Both the position numbers and the translations under genes were made by a program. Positions 50,841 through 59,788 of a DNA stretch of 64,000 nt are shown here, in pieces (within the stretch, counting starts at the first letter, position 1; each line of letters starts with the position of its first letter). The DNA is from JAKCDU01 sp035551615 (GTDB lineage Bacteria > Actinomycetota > Acidimicrobiia > Acidimicrobiales > Palsa-688): the NCBI GenBank assembly GCA_035551615.1, contig DASZNC010000070.1, forward strand, positions 37,070 to 101,069. Reading direction: 5' to 3'. The notes under the pieces are model-generated. The model ran no database searches. It saw only the letters and a list, made by a program, of their open reading frames with translations, and had not been told where the DNA came from.

Positions 50841-53152
50841 CCGCGCGCCTCCGTGATCAGGGCCACGACGGCGGCCGGGTTCAACGGGAGCCGGGTTATG
50901 GTGACGCCCAGCGGGCTGAGGGCGTCGGCGACCGCATTGATCACGGCCGGGGGCGCGCCGATGGCACCCCCCTCGCCCACCCCCTTGTAGCCGCCGGCGC
51001 CCGGGCCGGGGGTCTCTATGTGCCCGTACTCGATGAGTGGCACCTCGGCCATCGTCGGCATCAGGTAGTCGACGAAGGTGGACGAGACCGGGTTTCCGTC
51101 GGCGTCGTAGGCCAGGTGTTCGAACAGGGCGCCCCCGATGCCCTGCACGGTGCCACCGGCGATCTGGCCTTCGACGATGTTCGGGTTGATCATCGGTCCG
51201 CAGTCCTCGCTCACCACGTAGCGGAGGATGGTGACCCGGCCGGTCTCCGCTTCGACCTGGCAAGTGCACACGTGCGTGGCGTTGGCCCAGATGACCGGGG
51301 CCTCGGCCCGGTAGCGACCGCTGGCTTCGAGACCGGCCGGGGTGTCCGGGGGGAGGGACCCGAGGTCGAGGTAGGCGATGCGGGCGATCTCCTCCAGCGT
51401 CAGGCTCTTGGCCGGTGTGCCTCTGACACTCGCCCGGCTGTCGGCCAGTTCGATGTCCTCCGGCGCCGCTTCGAGCCGGTGGGCGGCGATGGCGATGATC
51501 CGCTCGCGCAGGATCTGAGCGGTCACGGCGACCGCCCCGGCGATCATGGAACCGCTCCGGCTGCCGCCGGTGCCGGCCCCGAACGGCGTCAGTGCGGTGT
51601 CGCCCTGGATGGTGTTGACATCGGCGATGTCGGCACCGAGAGCATCGGCGGCCAGCTGGACGGCTGCCGTCTCCAGGCTGTTGCCGGTCGACCCGCCGGC
51701 CAGGTACACGTTCACCGCTCCCGACGGCTCGATCCGGATAGTCGCGCCCTCGCTCCCGTAATGGTTCATGGCCGCCGTCGTGGGCTCGACGTAACTGGAA
51801 GTACCGATACCGAGGTAGCGGCCCTCGGACCGGGCCACCTCCTGATCGTGCCGGAACGACTCGTAGTCGATGAGCTCGATGGCCTTATCGAAGACCTGGA
51901 TCGGTGCCATGTGGTCGTAGGTCATCCAGTTCGGATTGGCGTACGGCATGTCGTCGGCACCCAGCATGTTGCGCCGTCGCAGTTCGACCGGATCGATCCC
52001 GATCCGGCGGGCGGCGATATCGAGCATCATCTCGCGGGCAACCGTCTCGTACTGCCATGGTCCCCGATATGCGGTGCGGCCCACAGTGTTCGAGAACACC
52101 GTTGTCGTCGACCAGTCGGCCAGCGGTACCCGGTACGGGCCGGGGAAGAGGAGCCCGGTGGCGGCCGCCACTCCGACCGGCCACGGGGTCGGGTAGGCGC
52201 CCACGTCCTGTACATGGTCGATGGCCACCGCCAGGATCCTGGCGTCGGCGTCGAACGCCATCGTCGCCGTGCCGTGCTCGTGACGGGCGGATCCGGCTCC
52301 GATCAGGTTCTCGCGACGGTCCTCGATCCATTTGACCGCGGCCGGTACCCGCCGGGCGAGGAGCATGAGGCACATCTCCTCGCGGAGCGGCAGGGTCTTC
52401 TGGCCGAAGCCGCCACCTGTGTCGCGGGCCACCACCCGGATGCGGTTCTCGGCCAGCCCCAACAGCCGTGAGGCCACCGCCCGGACCTCGTGCGAGGCCT
52501 GCGTGGCGGCCCACATGGTCAACTCCCCGCCGGCCCACTCGACGACCAGCCCCCGGGTCTCCATGGGCACAGCTGCGTAGGCCTGCTGGTAGATGGTCTC
52601 CGAGACGACATGGGCGGCGGTTTCACAGGCGGCCCGGACCTTGTCGCCGTTCCCACCGCCCATCTGACCAGCCACGTTGGCCGCGTAACCGTCGTGTATC
52701 CGCTCGTTGGCGCCATTGGCGTCGGTATAGGAGGCGAACGCCGGCAACGGTTCGAACTCCACGTCCACCAGATCGGCGGCGTCTTCGGCGACATAGCGGT
52801 TGCGGGCGATCACGACGGCGACCGGGTCACCGACGAACCGGACCTCACCTTCGGCGAGCGGGGGTCGAGGGGTATCCGGTACGTCCTTACCGGTCGTCGA
52901 GAACCACGGCTCCCGCACGTCGGGGTTCAGGTCCCCGGCCACGAACACGGCGGCGACACCGTCCAGCTCGAGGGCCCTGGAGACATCGATGCTCAGGATC
53001 CGGGCGCGGGCCAGCGGGCTGCGTACGAAACAGGCATGGAGCATCCCCGGACGCACCACGTCGTCGACGAAGGTGCCCTGCCCGGTGAGGAGGCGGGGGT
53101 CCTCGACCCGTTGGACCCGGGACCCGGCATATCGCGCCGCAACGGGGAGCAT
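50837..53152 (-). CDS. Molybdenum hydroxylase large (molybdopterin) subunit
   Basis: 771 residues. GTGTFVDDV-type start (LLTGQGTFVDDV), DTGGGFGQKT for the cofactor, VGRTAYRGPWQYE in the active-site loop, and GVGEGGAIGAPPAVINAVADAL with the essential glutamate. The loop AYRGPW matches neither the CO dehydrogenase loop (AYRCSFR) nor the xanthine type exactly, so it is probably neither, and an aldehyde, nicotinate-like or other N-heterocycle hydroxylase is likely. No cofactor-maturation gene lies in the window. Its upstream gap carries a palindrome shared with the P450 promoter at 56.4 kb. Confidence 0.93.
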   Translation of the reverse strand: MLPVAARYAGSRVQRVEDPRLLTGQGTFVDDVVRPGMLHACFVRSPLARARILSIDVSRALELDGVAAVFVAGDLNPDVREPWFSTTGKDVPDTPRPPLAEGEVRFVGDPVAVVIARNRYVAEDAADLVDVEFEPLPAFASYTDANGANERIHDGYAANVAGQMGGGNGDKVRAACETAAHVVSETIYQQAYAAVPMETRGLVVEWAGGELTMWAATQASHEVRAVASRLLGLAENRIRVVARDTGGGFGQKTLPLREEMCLMLLARRVPAAVKWIEDRRENLIGAGSARHEHGTATMAFDADARILAVAIDHVQDVGAYPTPWPVGVAAATGLLFPGPYRVPLADWSTTTVFSNTVGRTAYRGPWQYETVAREMMLDIAARRIGIDPVELRRRNMLGADDMPYANPNWMTYDHMAPIQVFDKAIELIDYESFRHDQEVARSEGRYLGIGTSSYVEPTTAAMNHYGSEGATIRIEPSGAVNVYLAGGSTGNSLETAAVQLAADALGADIADVNTIQGDTALTPFGAGTGGSRSGSMIAGAVAVTAQILRERIIAIAAHRLEAAPEDIELADSRASVRGTPAKSLTLEEIARIAYLDLGSLPPDTPAGLEASGRYRAEAPVIWANATHVCTCQVEAETGRVTILRYVVSEDCGPMINPNIVEGQIAGGTVQGIGGALFEHLAYDADGNPVSSTFVDYLMPTMAEVPLIEYGHIETPGPGAGGYKGVGEGGAIGAPPAVINAVADALSPLGVTITRLPLNPAAVVALITEARG

Positions 53153-53208
53153 CTGCCGGCTTACCGGTCGCCTTCATGTCGGCCCATGGTTATCACCACG
53201 ACACGATA

Positions 53209-53226
53209 TTGGAGCAACTGTTCTAA
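53209..53226. promoter_or_regulatory. Second operator type, copy 1: TTGGAGC-N4-GTTCTAA
   Basis: TTGGAGCAACTGTTCTAA, an imperfect palindrome 56 bases upstream of the molybdenum hydroxylase large-subunit start. It shares 14 of 18 positions and the right flank TTCTAACTT with the copy at 56433-56450. Confidence 0.55.
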
Positions 53227-53331
53227 CTTCTAATCGAGCCCGGCCGGCGCGGCCGGGTCCCCGGACGGATGGCCGCCGGGGCCGCTAGTAGGACCTCGGC
53301 AGCCCCAGTACATGTTCGGCCACGGAGAGCA

Positions 53332-53757
53332 TCACAAGTCCTTGACATCTCCGACTGGATCGTCCGTGGGCTGGGCCAGCACCTGGAGGGCGTGGATCAA
53401 TGCGTCGCGTGCATCATCGTCGAGAACCGACAGAAAGGCGGTCTCAGCGGTATGGGCGCGAGGGAGGCAGGAACGCATCACCCGCCGGCCCTCGGTCGTC
53501 ACCGACGTGCGGACGATCCGTCCGTGGCCCGGGTCGGGAGTACGTTCGACCAACCCCTGTCTCTCCAACGACGACACCGCCAACTGGGCCGCCTGGGGGG
53601 TCACCAGCAGGCGCCGGGCCAGCTCCGCGCCGGACAGGCCCGGCTCGTCCATCAGTCGTCGCAGCGCACCCATCTGGGTCGGGGTGATGCCGTACGGCCT
53701 GACGGCCTCGTTGACCGAGCGATGGGCATTGTGGAAGGCCCGTTTGAGCAGCCACAC
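53332..53757 (-). CDS. MarR family transcriptional regulator
   Basis: 141 residues from GTG 53757. Winged-helix core GITPTQMGALRRLMDEPGLSGAELARRLLVTPQAAQLAVSSL, with recognition helix around TPQAAQLAV and wing RTPDPGHGRIVRTSVT. No ATG, GTG or TTG exists further upstream in frame before the SDR gene. A CTG at 53808, overlapping the SDR stop, would add 17 residues. May sense a phenolic or lipid ligand and control the SDR or the molybdenum hydroxylase. Confidence 0.8.
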   Translation of the reverse strand: MWLLKRAFHNAHRSVNEAVRPYGITPTQMGALRRLMDEPGLSGAELARRLLVTPQAAQLAVSSLERQGLVERTPDPGHGRIVRTSVTTEGRRVMRSCLPRAHTAETAFLSVLDDDARDALIHALQVLAQPTDDPVGDVKDL

Positions 53758-53804
53758 CGCATGCTCGTCCGGGAGGTACTTCGGTTCTTTACGGGCGATG
53801 GCGA

Positions 53805-54551
53805 TCAGGATATAACCGACCCACCATTGACCCCGATCACCTGCCCGCTGATGTATCCGGCGGTGTCGGAGCAGAGAAAGGCACAAGTGGCGGCGATATC
53901 GTCGGGCGTGCCGATACGCCCGACCGGCGTCCGGGCGACGATCGCCGCATTGTCGGTCAGGTGGCCGGCCTGACGGGCATCGTCCATCATCGGCGTGTCG
54001 ATGCTCGACGGCGGGATGGTGTTGACCGTGATCCCGTGGGCCCCGTATTCGCGGGCCAGGCTGCGGGTCAAGGCGATCACACCGCCCTTGGACGCCACGT
54101 AGTGGCCCATCCGCGGCGCGCCGGTCTGGGCGCTGGACGAGGAGATGGTCACGATGCGTCCCCATTCGGCCGCGACCATGTCGGGCACGGCGGCCTGGAC
54201 GCAGAGGAAGGTCCCGGTCAGATTGACGGCGAGGACCCGGTTCCACGACTCGAGCGAGATCGACTCGAACGGCTCGAAGGGGGCGATGCCGGCGCTCGTG
54301 ACGAGGATGGAGATCGGGCCGAGGCGCTGGCGCGTCCGGTCCATTGCTTTGACAACGGAGTCGCCGTCGGCCACGTCGACCGGCACGGCCACCGCCGGCA
54401 CATCGGACCGTCTCAGTCCGGTTGCCGCCTCCTCGGCCGCGTCTCCGTCCACGTCGAGGACGGCGATGTGGCAGCCGGAGCCGGCCAGGTGATGGCAGAT
54501 GGCGAGACCTATGCCCGAAGCTCCACCGGTGACGACGGCAACCCGGCCCAT
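53805..54551 (-). CDS. SDR family oxidoreductase
   Basis: 248 residues, FabG-like. GGASGIG cofactor loop at residues 9-15, LDVDGD for NAD preference, NLTGT, catalytic Ser in TISSSSAQTG, Tyr and Lys in YVASKGG, and GVNGGSV at the end. It would act on a secondary alcohol or beta-hydroxyacyl substrate. GGGGG before the ATG is the ribosome site. It overlaps or nearly touches the MarR gene. Confidence 0.88.
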   Translation of the reverse strand: MGRVAVVTGGASGIGLAICHHLAGSGCHIAVLDVDGDAAEEAATGLRRSDVPAVAVPVDVADGDSVVKAMDRTRQRLGPISILVTSAGIAPFEPFESISLESWNRVLAVNLTGTFLCVQAAVPDMVAAEWGRIVTISSSSAQTGAPRMGHYVASKGGVIALTRSLAREYGAHGITVNTIPPSSIDTPMMDDARQAGHLTDNAAIVARTPVGRIGTPDDIAATCAFLCSDTAGYISGQVIGVNGGSVIS

Positions 54552-54567
54552 CCGACCCCCGATATCT

Positions 54568-54732
54568 CTAGTACTTGATGTTGAGTATGGCGGGTGCGCT
54601 CATATGGTGCAAGAACGTCGCACCGATCTGAGACATCGCGTAGGAACGCAGGCGCACCTCATCTCCGACCGGCACCCGGAAAGTGCAGAACTGGCCGGGC
54701 TGGTACCGGAACGTGCGGGTCAGGTCCGGCCC
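54568..54732 (-). pseudogene. Remnant of an oxygenase-reductase FAD domain
   Basis: The minus strand reads ...RTFRYQPGQFCTFRVPVGDE, then VRLRSYAMS and about 20 unrelated residues to a TAG. YxPGQFxTxRVP followed by RSYxMS matches the FAD-binding part of ferredoxin-NADP reductase-type oxygenase reductases (KshB, HMP-like), where RxYSxS binds the flavin. The NAD and [2Fe-2S] domains and the true N-terminus are missing. Lies between the DapB-like gene and the SDR. Confidence 0.6.
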
Positions 54733-55766
54733 AGGTAGGGGACCAGCTGCGGTAGGTCGGCGGTCGTGACGATGCCGGGCCCGGCGGCGCAGACGTAGGG
54801 AATGGCGTTGACCGGACGGTTGGCGGTGACCGCTCGCGACGTCGCCGCCCAATCCTCCGGCGCAACAGGGAACCGGACCGACACGTCGAGAGGCAAATCA
54901 CCGTCCACCTGCACCCGCCAGCCGGTCTCCCGCACGTCCCATTGCGGCTGCAGATCGGCGGTCAGGTACCAGTTGGAGCGGAAGCGCAACCGGGTGCGAC
55001 CGTGGTGCCTGGCGTCGACGGTGATCCGCTGGCCGGCGATGGAACCGGCCGGCACCCGGCCGGCGGCGATCTCGAAATCGGACCCGGCGACGGCCACCTC
55101 GCCGGTGGCGACGATCTCATCGACGGCCAGGCCGAGAGCCTCGGCGGTCATGGTCAGGGACGGCCCGAAGGCCAGGCTGGTGTGCCTGGCCATGTGCTCG
55201 TTGCTGAATCCGGCCGGGTCACGCCCGAAGCCCATGAGTCGGAAGATCAGCTCCGGCGAGTTCCGCGACGACATGTCGGCGAACTCGTCGATGGTCAACG
55301 AATCGAGGCGACGCTCCAGGCCGGCCAGGACGAACGGCAACGCCTCGGTGATGAACCCGGGGCTGGACCCGGTGCTGTGGATCGAAGCCTGGCCTTTCCT
55401 GCAGGCCTCCTCGATCCTCTGGCGCGCGGTGGCATCCATACCGGCCGGATGGGCGAACTCGCTGCGAGTGGTCACCACGTTGCACCCGGACTCCAGCAGG
55501 CCGGCGATGGCGTCATAGTCGGGCCGGTCGCCCATGTAGAGGCAGCAATCCGCGCCCAGCCGCAGGATGGCGTCCACGTCGCGGGTGGCGAGGACGCCGA
55601 CCGGATCGAGACCGCACAACTGCCCGGCATCCCTGCCCTCCTTGTCGGCGGAGTACACGTACACGCCGGCCAGTTCCAACCGGGGGTGCCCGATCACCGC
55701 CTTCAGCGAGTAGGTCCCGATGTTGCCCGTCGCCCACTGGACCACCCGGTGCATGGCGGTGAGCAT
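54720..55766 (-). CDS. Dihydrodipicolinate reductase-like NAD(P)-dependent oxidoreductase
   Basis: 348 residues. Rossmann start HRVVQWATGNIGTYSLKAVIGHP, LAGVYVYSADKEGRDAG, and GSSPGFITEALPFVLAGL after the nucleotide domain. This is the DapB-like family that includes 2,4-diaminopentanoate dehydrogenase. In actinomycete lipid clusters its members have no assigned reaction. Starts ATG 55766 or 55754. Directly follows the TetR gene (5 bases), so it is probably under its control. Confidence 0.83.
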   Translation of the reverse strand: MLTAMHRVVQWATGNIGTYSLKAVIGHPRLELAGVYVYSADKEGRDAGQLCGLDPVGVLATRDVDAILRLGADCCLYMGDRPDYDAIAGLLESGCNVVTTRSEFAHPAGMDATARQRIEEACRKGQASIHSTGSSPGFITEALPFVLAGLERRLDSLTIDEFADMSSRNSPELIFRLMGFGRDPAGFSNEHMARHTSLAFGPSLTMTAEALGLAVDEIVATGEVAVAGSDFEIAAGRVPAGSIAGQRITVDARHHGRTRLRFRSNWYLTADLQPQWDVRETGWRVQVDGDLPLDVSVRFPVAPEDWAATSRAVTANRPVNAIPYVCAAGPGIVTTADLPQLVPYLGRT

Positions 55767-55771
55767 AACAA

Positions 55772-56371
55772 CTACTTGTGACTGGGCCCTTCGAAGTGCT
55801 CGATCAATCTGGACATCGCAGCAGACGCTTCCTCGTGCCCGGTGGCGAAGCCGGACACCTGGTCGTGGGCCATGGAGAAGGCCAGGCCCTGCACGGCGGC
55901 GGCCACGAGAGCGGGCGGGAAGAGCCGGCGATCGATCCGGTACCGGTCGAGGATGGTCTCGAGGGCCTCTACCTGCATGCGCCGCACTTCGCGGGCGAAG
56001 GTGGCCACCTCGGCCTTCATGGCCGGTCGGTGGTTGGCGGCCGCTGTCAGCTCGACCAGCAACGTGTTCCCCCGCTGGTCCGACACGAGGCGCCACCAGG
56101 CGCCGAGGGGCGCCGGTGAGGCCAGCGCATCGGCGAGGAGATCGATGCTGGCCTGGCCATGGCGCCGCACCACGGCGATGAACAGATCGTCCAGGCTGCC
56201 CAGGTGGTAGTGCAGCTTGATGCCGCACTCCGCCTCGACGCGCCTGGAGGTCACCGCCGCGTACCCGTCGCGGATCATGATGCGCTCTGCGGCATCGATG
56301 ATGCGGCGCCGCTTCTCGGGGGTGGCCGAGCGGGGCTGTCGGGTCGGGGGCACGGGAATGTCATAGTGCAC
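55772..56371 (-). CDS. TetR family regulator of the P450/SDR divergon
   Basis: 199 residues. RRRIIDAAERIMIRDGYAAVTSRRVEAECGIKLHYHLGSLDDLF is a TetR DNA-binding domain with an unusual recognition helix (IKLHYHLG in place of the common GTLYRYF). Divergent from the P450 gene, with a palindrome at 56433-56450 between them. By the usual logic of TetR divergons it represses itself and the P450-SDR operon, and perhaps the molybdenum hydroxylase genes. Confidence 0.85.
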   Translation of the reverse strand: MHYDIPVPPTRQPRSATPEKRRRIIDAAERIMIRDGYAAVTSRRVEAECGIKLHYHLGSLDDLFIAVVRRHGQASIDLLADALASPAPLGAWWRLVSDQRGNTLLVELTAAANHRPAMKAEVATFAREVRRMQVEALETILDRYRIDRRLFPPALVAAAVQGLAFSMAHDQVSGFATGHEEASAAMSRLIEHFEGPSHK

Positions 56372-56432
56372 GCGACCGGCCCCGTCGACCGTTACCCGCT
56401 CAGCGTTGACGCCACCTGGCCGCGCCGTTAAC

Positions 56433-56450
56433 TTAGAGCGATCGTTCTAA
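56433..56450. promoter_or_regulatory. Second operator type, copy 2: TTAGAGC-N4-GTTCTAA
   Basis: TTAGAGCGATCGTTCTAA, a near-perfect 18-bp palindrome (one mismatched pair) in the 92-base TetR-P450 divergent gap. It lies 13 bases before the P450 start. Spacing differs from the KstR consensus (AAC-N2-GTT), so it is not a KstR site. Confidence 0.65.
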
Positions 56451-56463
56451 CTTATGCAGAGGG

Positions 56464-57669
56464 GTGGAATTGACAGCCATCGGCGAAGCCGCGGTCTACT
56501 TCGATCCCTACGACGTCCAGATCAACGCCGATCCCTATCCCACCTACGCCCGACTCCTGGAAGAAGCGCCCGTCTATTACAACGATCGCTACGACTTCTG
56601 GGCGCTGAGCCGGCATGACGACGTCCGGAAGGCGCTGACCGACTGGCCGACGTTCTCCAACACGAGGAGCGACATCCTCGACATAATCAAGGCTGGGGTC
56701 GAACTTCCGCCTGGCGTGGTCCTGTTTGAGGATCCGCCGATGCACACGACCCACCGGGGCCTGATGTCGCGGGTGTTCACGCCCCGCCGAATGGCCCTAC
56801 TGGAAGACGAGGTCCGCCGGTTCTGCGGGCGGTGCCTCGACCCACTCGTCGGCGAGGGGCAGTTCGACATCATCGCCGAGCTGGCCTCGATACTCCCGAT
56901 GCGGGTGATCGGCATGCTCCTCGGGATCCCCGAGCGCGATCAGGTGGCCGTGCGGAACCGGACGGACGCCAACCTGCGCACCACCCCGGGGCAGCCGATG
57001 GAGGTCCGGGAGGAGGAGGTGGCCAACGGCGACATGTTCAACGAGTACATCGAATGGCGGGCCGACCATCCGGCCGACGACCTGATGACACAGCTGCTGA
57101 ACGCCGAGTTCCAAGACGAAAACGGCGAGCAGCGGAAGCTGACCCGCCAGGAGGTCCTCACCTACACGGCCGTCATCGCCGGGGCCGGAAACGAGACGAC
57201 GGGGCGGCTGATCGGCTGGCTGGCCAAGGTGCTGGCCGAACACCCCGACCAGCGCCGAGCGGTGGCCGCCGACCGGTCGCTCATCGCCGGCGTGATAGAT
57301 GAGACGCTGCGATTCGAGCCAACCGGACACGCCGTGGCCCGCTACGTGGCCCAGGATTTCGAGGCGCACGGGACGGTCGTCCCGGCCGGCAGCCCGATCC
57401 TCCTGATCATGGCTGCAGCCAACCGCGACCCCCGCAGGTACGCCGACCCCGACCGCTTCGACATCCACCGTCCCGACGTCCAGCACCTGACGTTCGGGTA
57501 CGGGCTCCACTACTGCCTGGGCGCCAACCTGGCCCGGTTGGAGGGTCGGGTGGCGCTCGACGAGATTCTCAACCGGTGGCCGGATTGGGACATCGACTAC
57601 GACCAGATGAAGCTCGCTCCGACTTCAACCGTACGCGGCTGGGAGTGCCTGCCGCTGCTACTTCCGTGA
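56464..57669 (+). CDS. Cytochrome P450, paralogue of the enzyme at 20905
   Basis: 401 residues from GTG 56464 (or TTG 56470, which fits the GAGGGG site better). I-helix AGAGNETTG, ExxR at E280-R283, heme loop FGYGLHYCLGANLAR with Cys351. N-terminal DPYDVQINADPYPTYARLLEEAP and YDFWALSRHDDV parallel the other P450 closely, so the two likely act on related substrates under different regulators. Ferredoxin partners are not in the window. Confidence 0.93.
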   Translation: MELTAIGEAAVYFDPYDVQINADPYPTYARLLEEAPVYYNDRYDFWALSRHDDVRKALTDWPTFSNTRSDILDIIKAGVELPPGVVLFEDPPMHTTHRGLMSRVFTPRRMALLEDEVRRFCGRCLDPLVGEGQFDIIAELASILPMRVIGMLLGIPERDQVAVRNRTDANLRTTPGQPMEVREEEVANGDMFNEYIEWRADHPADDLMTQLLNAEFQDENGEQRKLTRQEVLTYTAVIAGAGNETTGRLIGWLAKVLAEHPDQRRAVAADRSLIAGVIDETLRFEPTGHAVARYVAQDFEAHGTVVPAGSPILLIMAAANRDPRRYADPDRFDIHRPDVQHLTFGYGLHYCLGANLARLEGRVALDEILNRWPDWDIDYDQMKLAPTSTVRGWECLPLLLP

Positions 57670-57722
57670 CCGACGGATCGGGGTCGAACCGACCAGTGAA
57701 CAATCCGAACAGGAGGACAGAC

Positions 57723-58538
57723 ATGGGAAATCTCGAGGGCCGGGTCGCGTTCATCACCGGGGCGGCGCGCGGTCAGGGGCGGGCCCATGCCCTGCGGATG
57801 GCCCGCGAGGGAGCCGACATCATCGCCGTCGACATCTGCCAGCAGATCCAATCGGTCGGCTATCCGATGTCCACCCGCGACGATCTCGACGAGACGGTGC
57901 AGGCGGTGACCGGTCTCGGTCGTCAGATCTTCGCGTGCGAGGTCGACGTGCGCGACGGAGAGGCTCTCCAGCAGGCGTTCGACAAGGGCATCGGTGAACT
58001 GGGCCCGGCCACCATCGTGGTCGCCAACGCCGGCATCGGACCGGGTGGCTTCGCCTCGGCCGACCAGCAGTGGGACGAGGTCATGGGCGTCAACCTGAAA
58101 GGTGTCTGGAACACCGGTCGGGTGGCCATCCCGTCGATGATCGATCACGGCCAGGGCGGCTCGATCGTGCTCACCAGTTCGACCGGCGGGCTGGTCGGGC
58201 CACCCTCGAATGTCCCCGGGATGCTCGGCTACACCGCAGCCAAGCACGGGGTCATCGGCCTCATGCGATCGTGGGCCAACTATCTGGCTCCCCACAGCAT
58301 CCGGGTCAACAGCGTGGCGCCGACAACCGTGCGCACGCCGATGGCCAACGACGGCGACGTGTCGCTGATCATCCAGCACGTACCCGAGTTGGCCAACGCA
58401 CTCACCAACGCGCTGCCGGTCATGGCCGTGGAGGCGGTCGACGTGGCCAACGCAGTGGCCTGGCTGGTGTCCGACGAGGCCCGCTACATCACCGGCACCG
58501 TGCTCCCTGTCGACGCCGGAAACGTGAATCGCTGCTGA
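57723..58538 (+). CDS. Mycofactocin-coupled SDR family oxidoreductase
   Basis: 271 residues. FITGAARGQGRAHALRMAREGADIIAVDIC followed by the insertion QSVGYPMSTRDDLDETVQAV (about residues 42-62) is the hallmark of SDRs that hold NAD without exchange and recycle it through mycofactocin. Catalytic Ser in LTSSTGG, Tyr170-x3-Lys174 in YTAAKHG. AGGAGG seven bases before the ATG. In one operon with the P450, so it probably oxidises the alcohol that the P450 makes. No mycofactocin biosynthesis genes are seen. Confidence 0.9.
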   Translation: MGNLEGRVAFITGAARGQGRAHALRMAREGADIIAVDICQQIQSVGYPMSTRDDLDETVQAVTGLGRQIFACEVDVRDGEALQQAFDKGIGELGPATIVVANAGIGPGGFASADQQWDEVMGVNLKGVWNTGRVAIPSMIDHGQGGSIVLTSSTGGLVGPPSNVPGMLGYTAAKHGVIGLMRSWANYLAPHSIRVNSVAPTTVRTPMANDGDVSLIIQHVPELANALTNALPVMAVEAVDVANAVAWLVSDEARYITGTVLPVDAGNVNRC

Positions 58539-58802
58539 ACGCTCGACTCGTCATTCACAGCACCCGCAGTAGACGGAATGTCTTGCCCACAATGCTGGTC
58601 GTGGCCCCGGGCGGCGGACGTGCGCGTGCTCGACGGGGCCACCGGTTCCCGGGTCAGCGTGCACCGTCACCTTCTCCGGTCAGCCGGGGGCGACGCGACC
58701 TGAACCGAAGGTCGGTCAGCACCTCGGCTCGAGGGTCTACGCTTGGCCGATCGACCGCCGACGACCGCCGATCGGTCGACGGCCTTCGGGGGATCAGTTC
58801 AC
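58539..58802. other. Gap with no gene found
   Basis: 264 GC-rich bases. I find no frame with coding character. The only structure is a tandem pair of GACCGCCGA near 58752-58771 and a TCTACGCT -10-like box near 58736, probably the promoter for the RDD protein. Confidence 0.4.
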
Positions 58803-59411
58803 ATGTCTGACGTATCGCAGGGGCCTGGGTGGTGGCAGGCATCCGACCATAAGTGGTACCCGCCGGAGGCCCATCCCGCTTACCAACAGGCGCCGCCCCC
58901 ACCGGCCGCTGGGCCCGGGTTTCCTCCACCCTTCGCCCCGCCGTATGCAGGTCCGTCGAACATGGGTTACGGGGGACCACCCCTGGCCAACTACGGGCAG
59001 AGGCTGGGCGGCTGGATCATCGACTGGCTCATCCTGCTGATCCCCTGCGGGCTGGTGTCTGTGGCCACCGACTCGATCCACACCCACAATGGCGCGACGG
59101 GGTCCGGCTTCAACGTCGGCATGCCCGGCTCACTGCTGTCGCCGATCATCGTCATCCTGTATGGAACCCTCATGTGCGGCCGCGGGCGGGGTCAGACGAT
59201 CGGCATGATGGCCGCCGGGACCCGGGCGGTGAACACCGCCGGACAGCCCATCGGTTATCCGATGGCCTTGTGGCGTGCGGTCTTCGAGTGGGTTCTTGCC
59301 GTCCTGCTCTTCATCCCGTGGGTCATAGACATCTTGTGGCCCATCTGGGATCCGCAGAACCAGACCCTGCACGACAAGGTGTCGCGAACCGTCGTTGTGC
59401 AGAGCCGCTGA
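58803..59411 (+). CDS. RDD family membrane protein with DUF2510-like N-terminus
   Basis: 202 residues. GPGWWQASDHKWYPPE is the short Trp-rich motif of DUF2510, followed by a Pro/Gly/Ala linker and an RDD domain (GQRLGGWIIDWLILLIPCG, GQTIGMMAAGTRAV). Three or four helices. RDD proteins are linked to ion or solute transport in some bacteria, but the role here is open. Start ATG 58803. The N-terminal motif is cytoplasmic. Confidence 0.8.
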   Translation: MSDVSQGPGWWQASDHKWYPPEAHPAYQQAPPPPAAGPGFPPPFAPPYAGPSNMGYGGPPLANYGQRLGGWIIDWLILLIPCGLVSVATDSIHTHNGATGSGFNVGMPGSLLSPIIVILYGTLMCGRGRGQTIGMMAAGTRAVNTAGQPIGYPMALWRAVFEWVLAVLLFIPWVIDILWPIWDPQNQTLHDKVSRTVVVQSR

Positions 59412-59429
59412 TCGTCTAATCGAGATCGG

Positions 59430-59756
59430 CTAGGTAGCGGGCACGACCTCGACTCCGTCGACGCCCTCGATCGACACCAGGTCGAGGATCCGTTTCACCT
59501 GCGCTGACGGATTCCGGATGACCAGGGCGGCCCCCAGCCGTCTGACCTCGAGGAGCCCCCCCAGACCAGTCGAATCCATGAACGTCACCGCGCTCATGTC
59601 GATGTCGACCGTGGTCGATCCACCCCCGACCACCCGGGTCAGGTGGCTGTGCAACGTGTGGGCGTTGGATATGTCCATCTCGCCCTTGAGGGTCAGCAAC
59701 GCGGTCGAACCCTCCGAAGATGCCTCGATGACCAGGAGGCCGTCGTGATCCTGCAC
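59430..59756 (-). CDS. STAS-domain anti-sigma factor antagonist (RsbV-like)
   Basis: 108 residues from GTG 59756. VDIDMSAVTFMDSTGLGGLLE carries the MDS-x-GL site with the serine that an RsbW-type kinase phosphorylates. In its unphosphorylated form it would bind the kinase and free a sigma factor. 32 bases downstream of the ATPase gene on the same strand, so they form a partner pair. The longer frame to 59858 covers the neighbour's end. Confidence 0.88.
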   Translation of the reverse strand: MQDHDGLLVIEASSEGSTALLTLKGEMDISNAHTLHSHLTRVVGGGSTTVDIDMSAVTFMDSTGLGGLLEVRRLGAALVIRNPSAQVKRILDLVSIEGVDGVEVVPAT

Positions 59757-59788
59757 GCCGCCATTATGGTCGCCCCGGGCCACTCCCG

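Noticed and set aside
56433..56450. KstR binding site
   Set aside because: The half-sites are four bases apart and one arm is AGC rather than AAC. The KstR consensus has AAC-N2-GTT.
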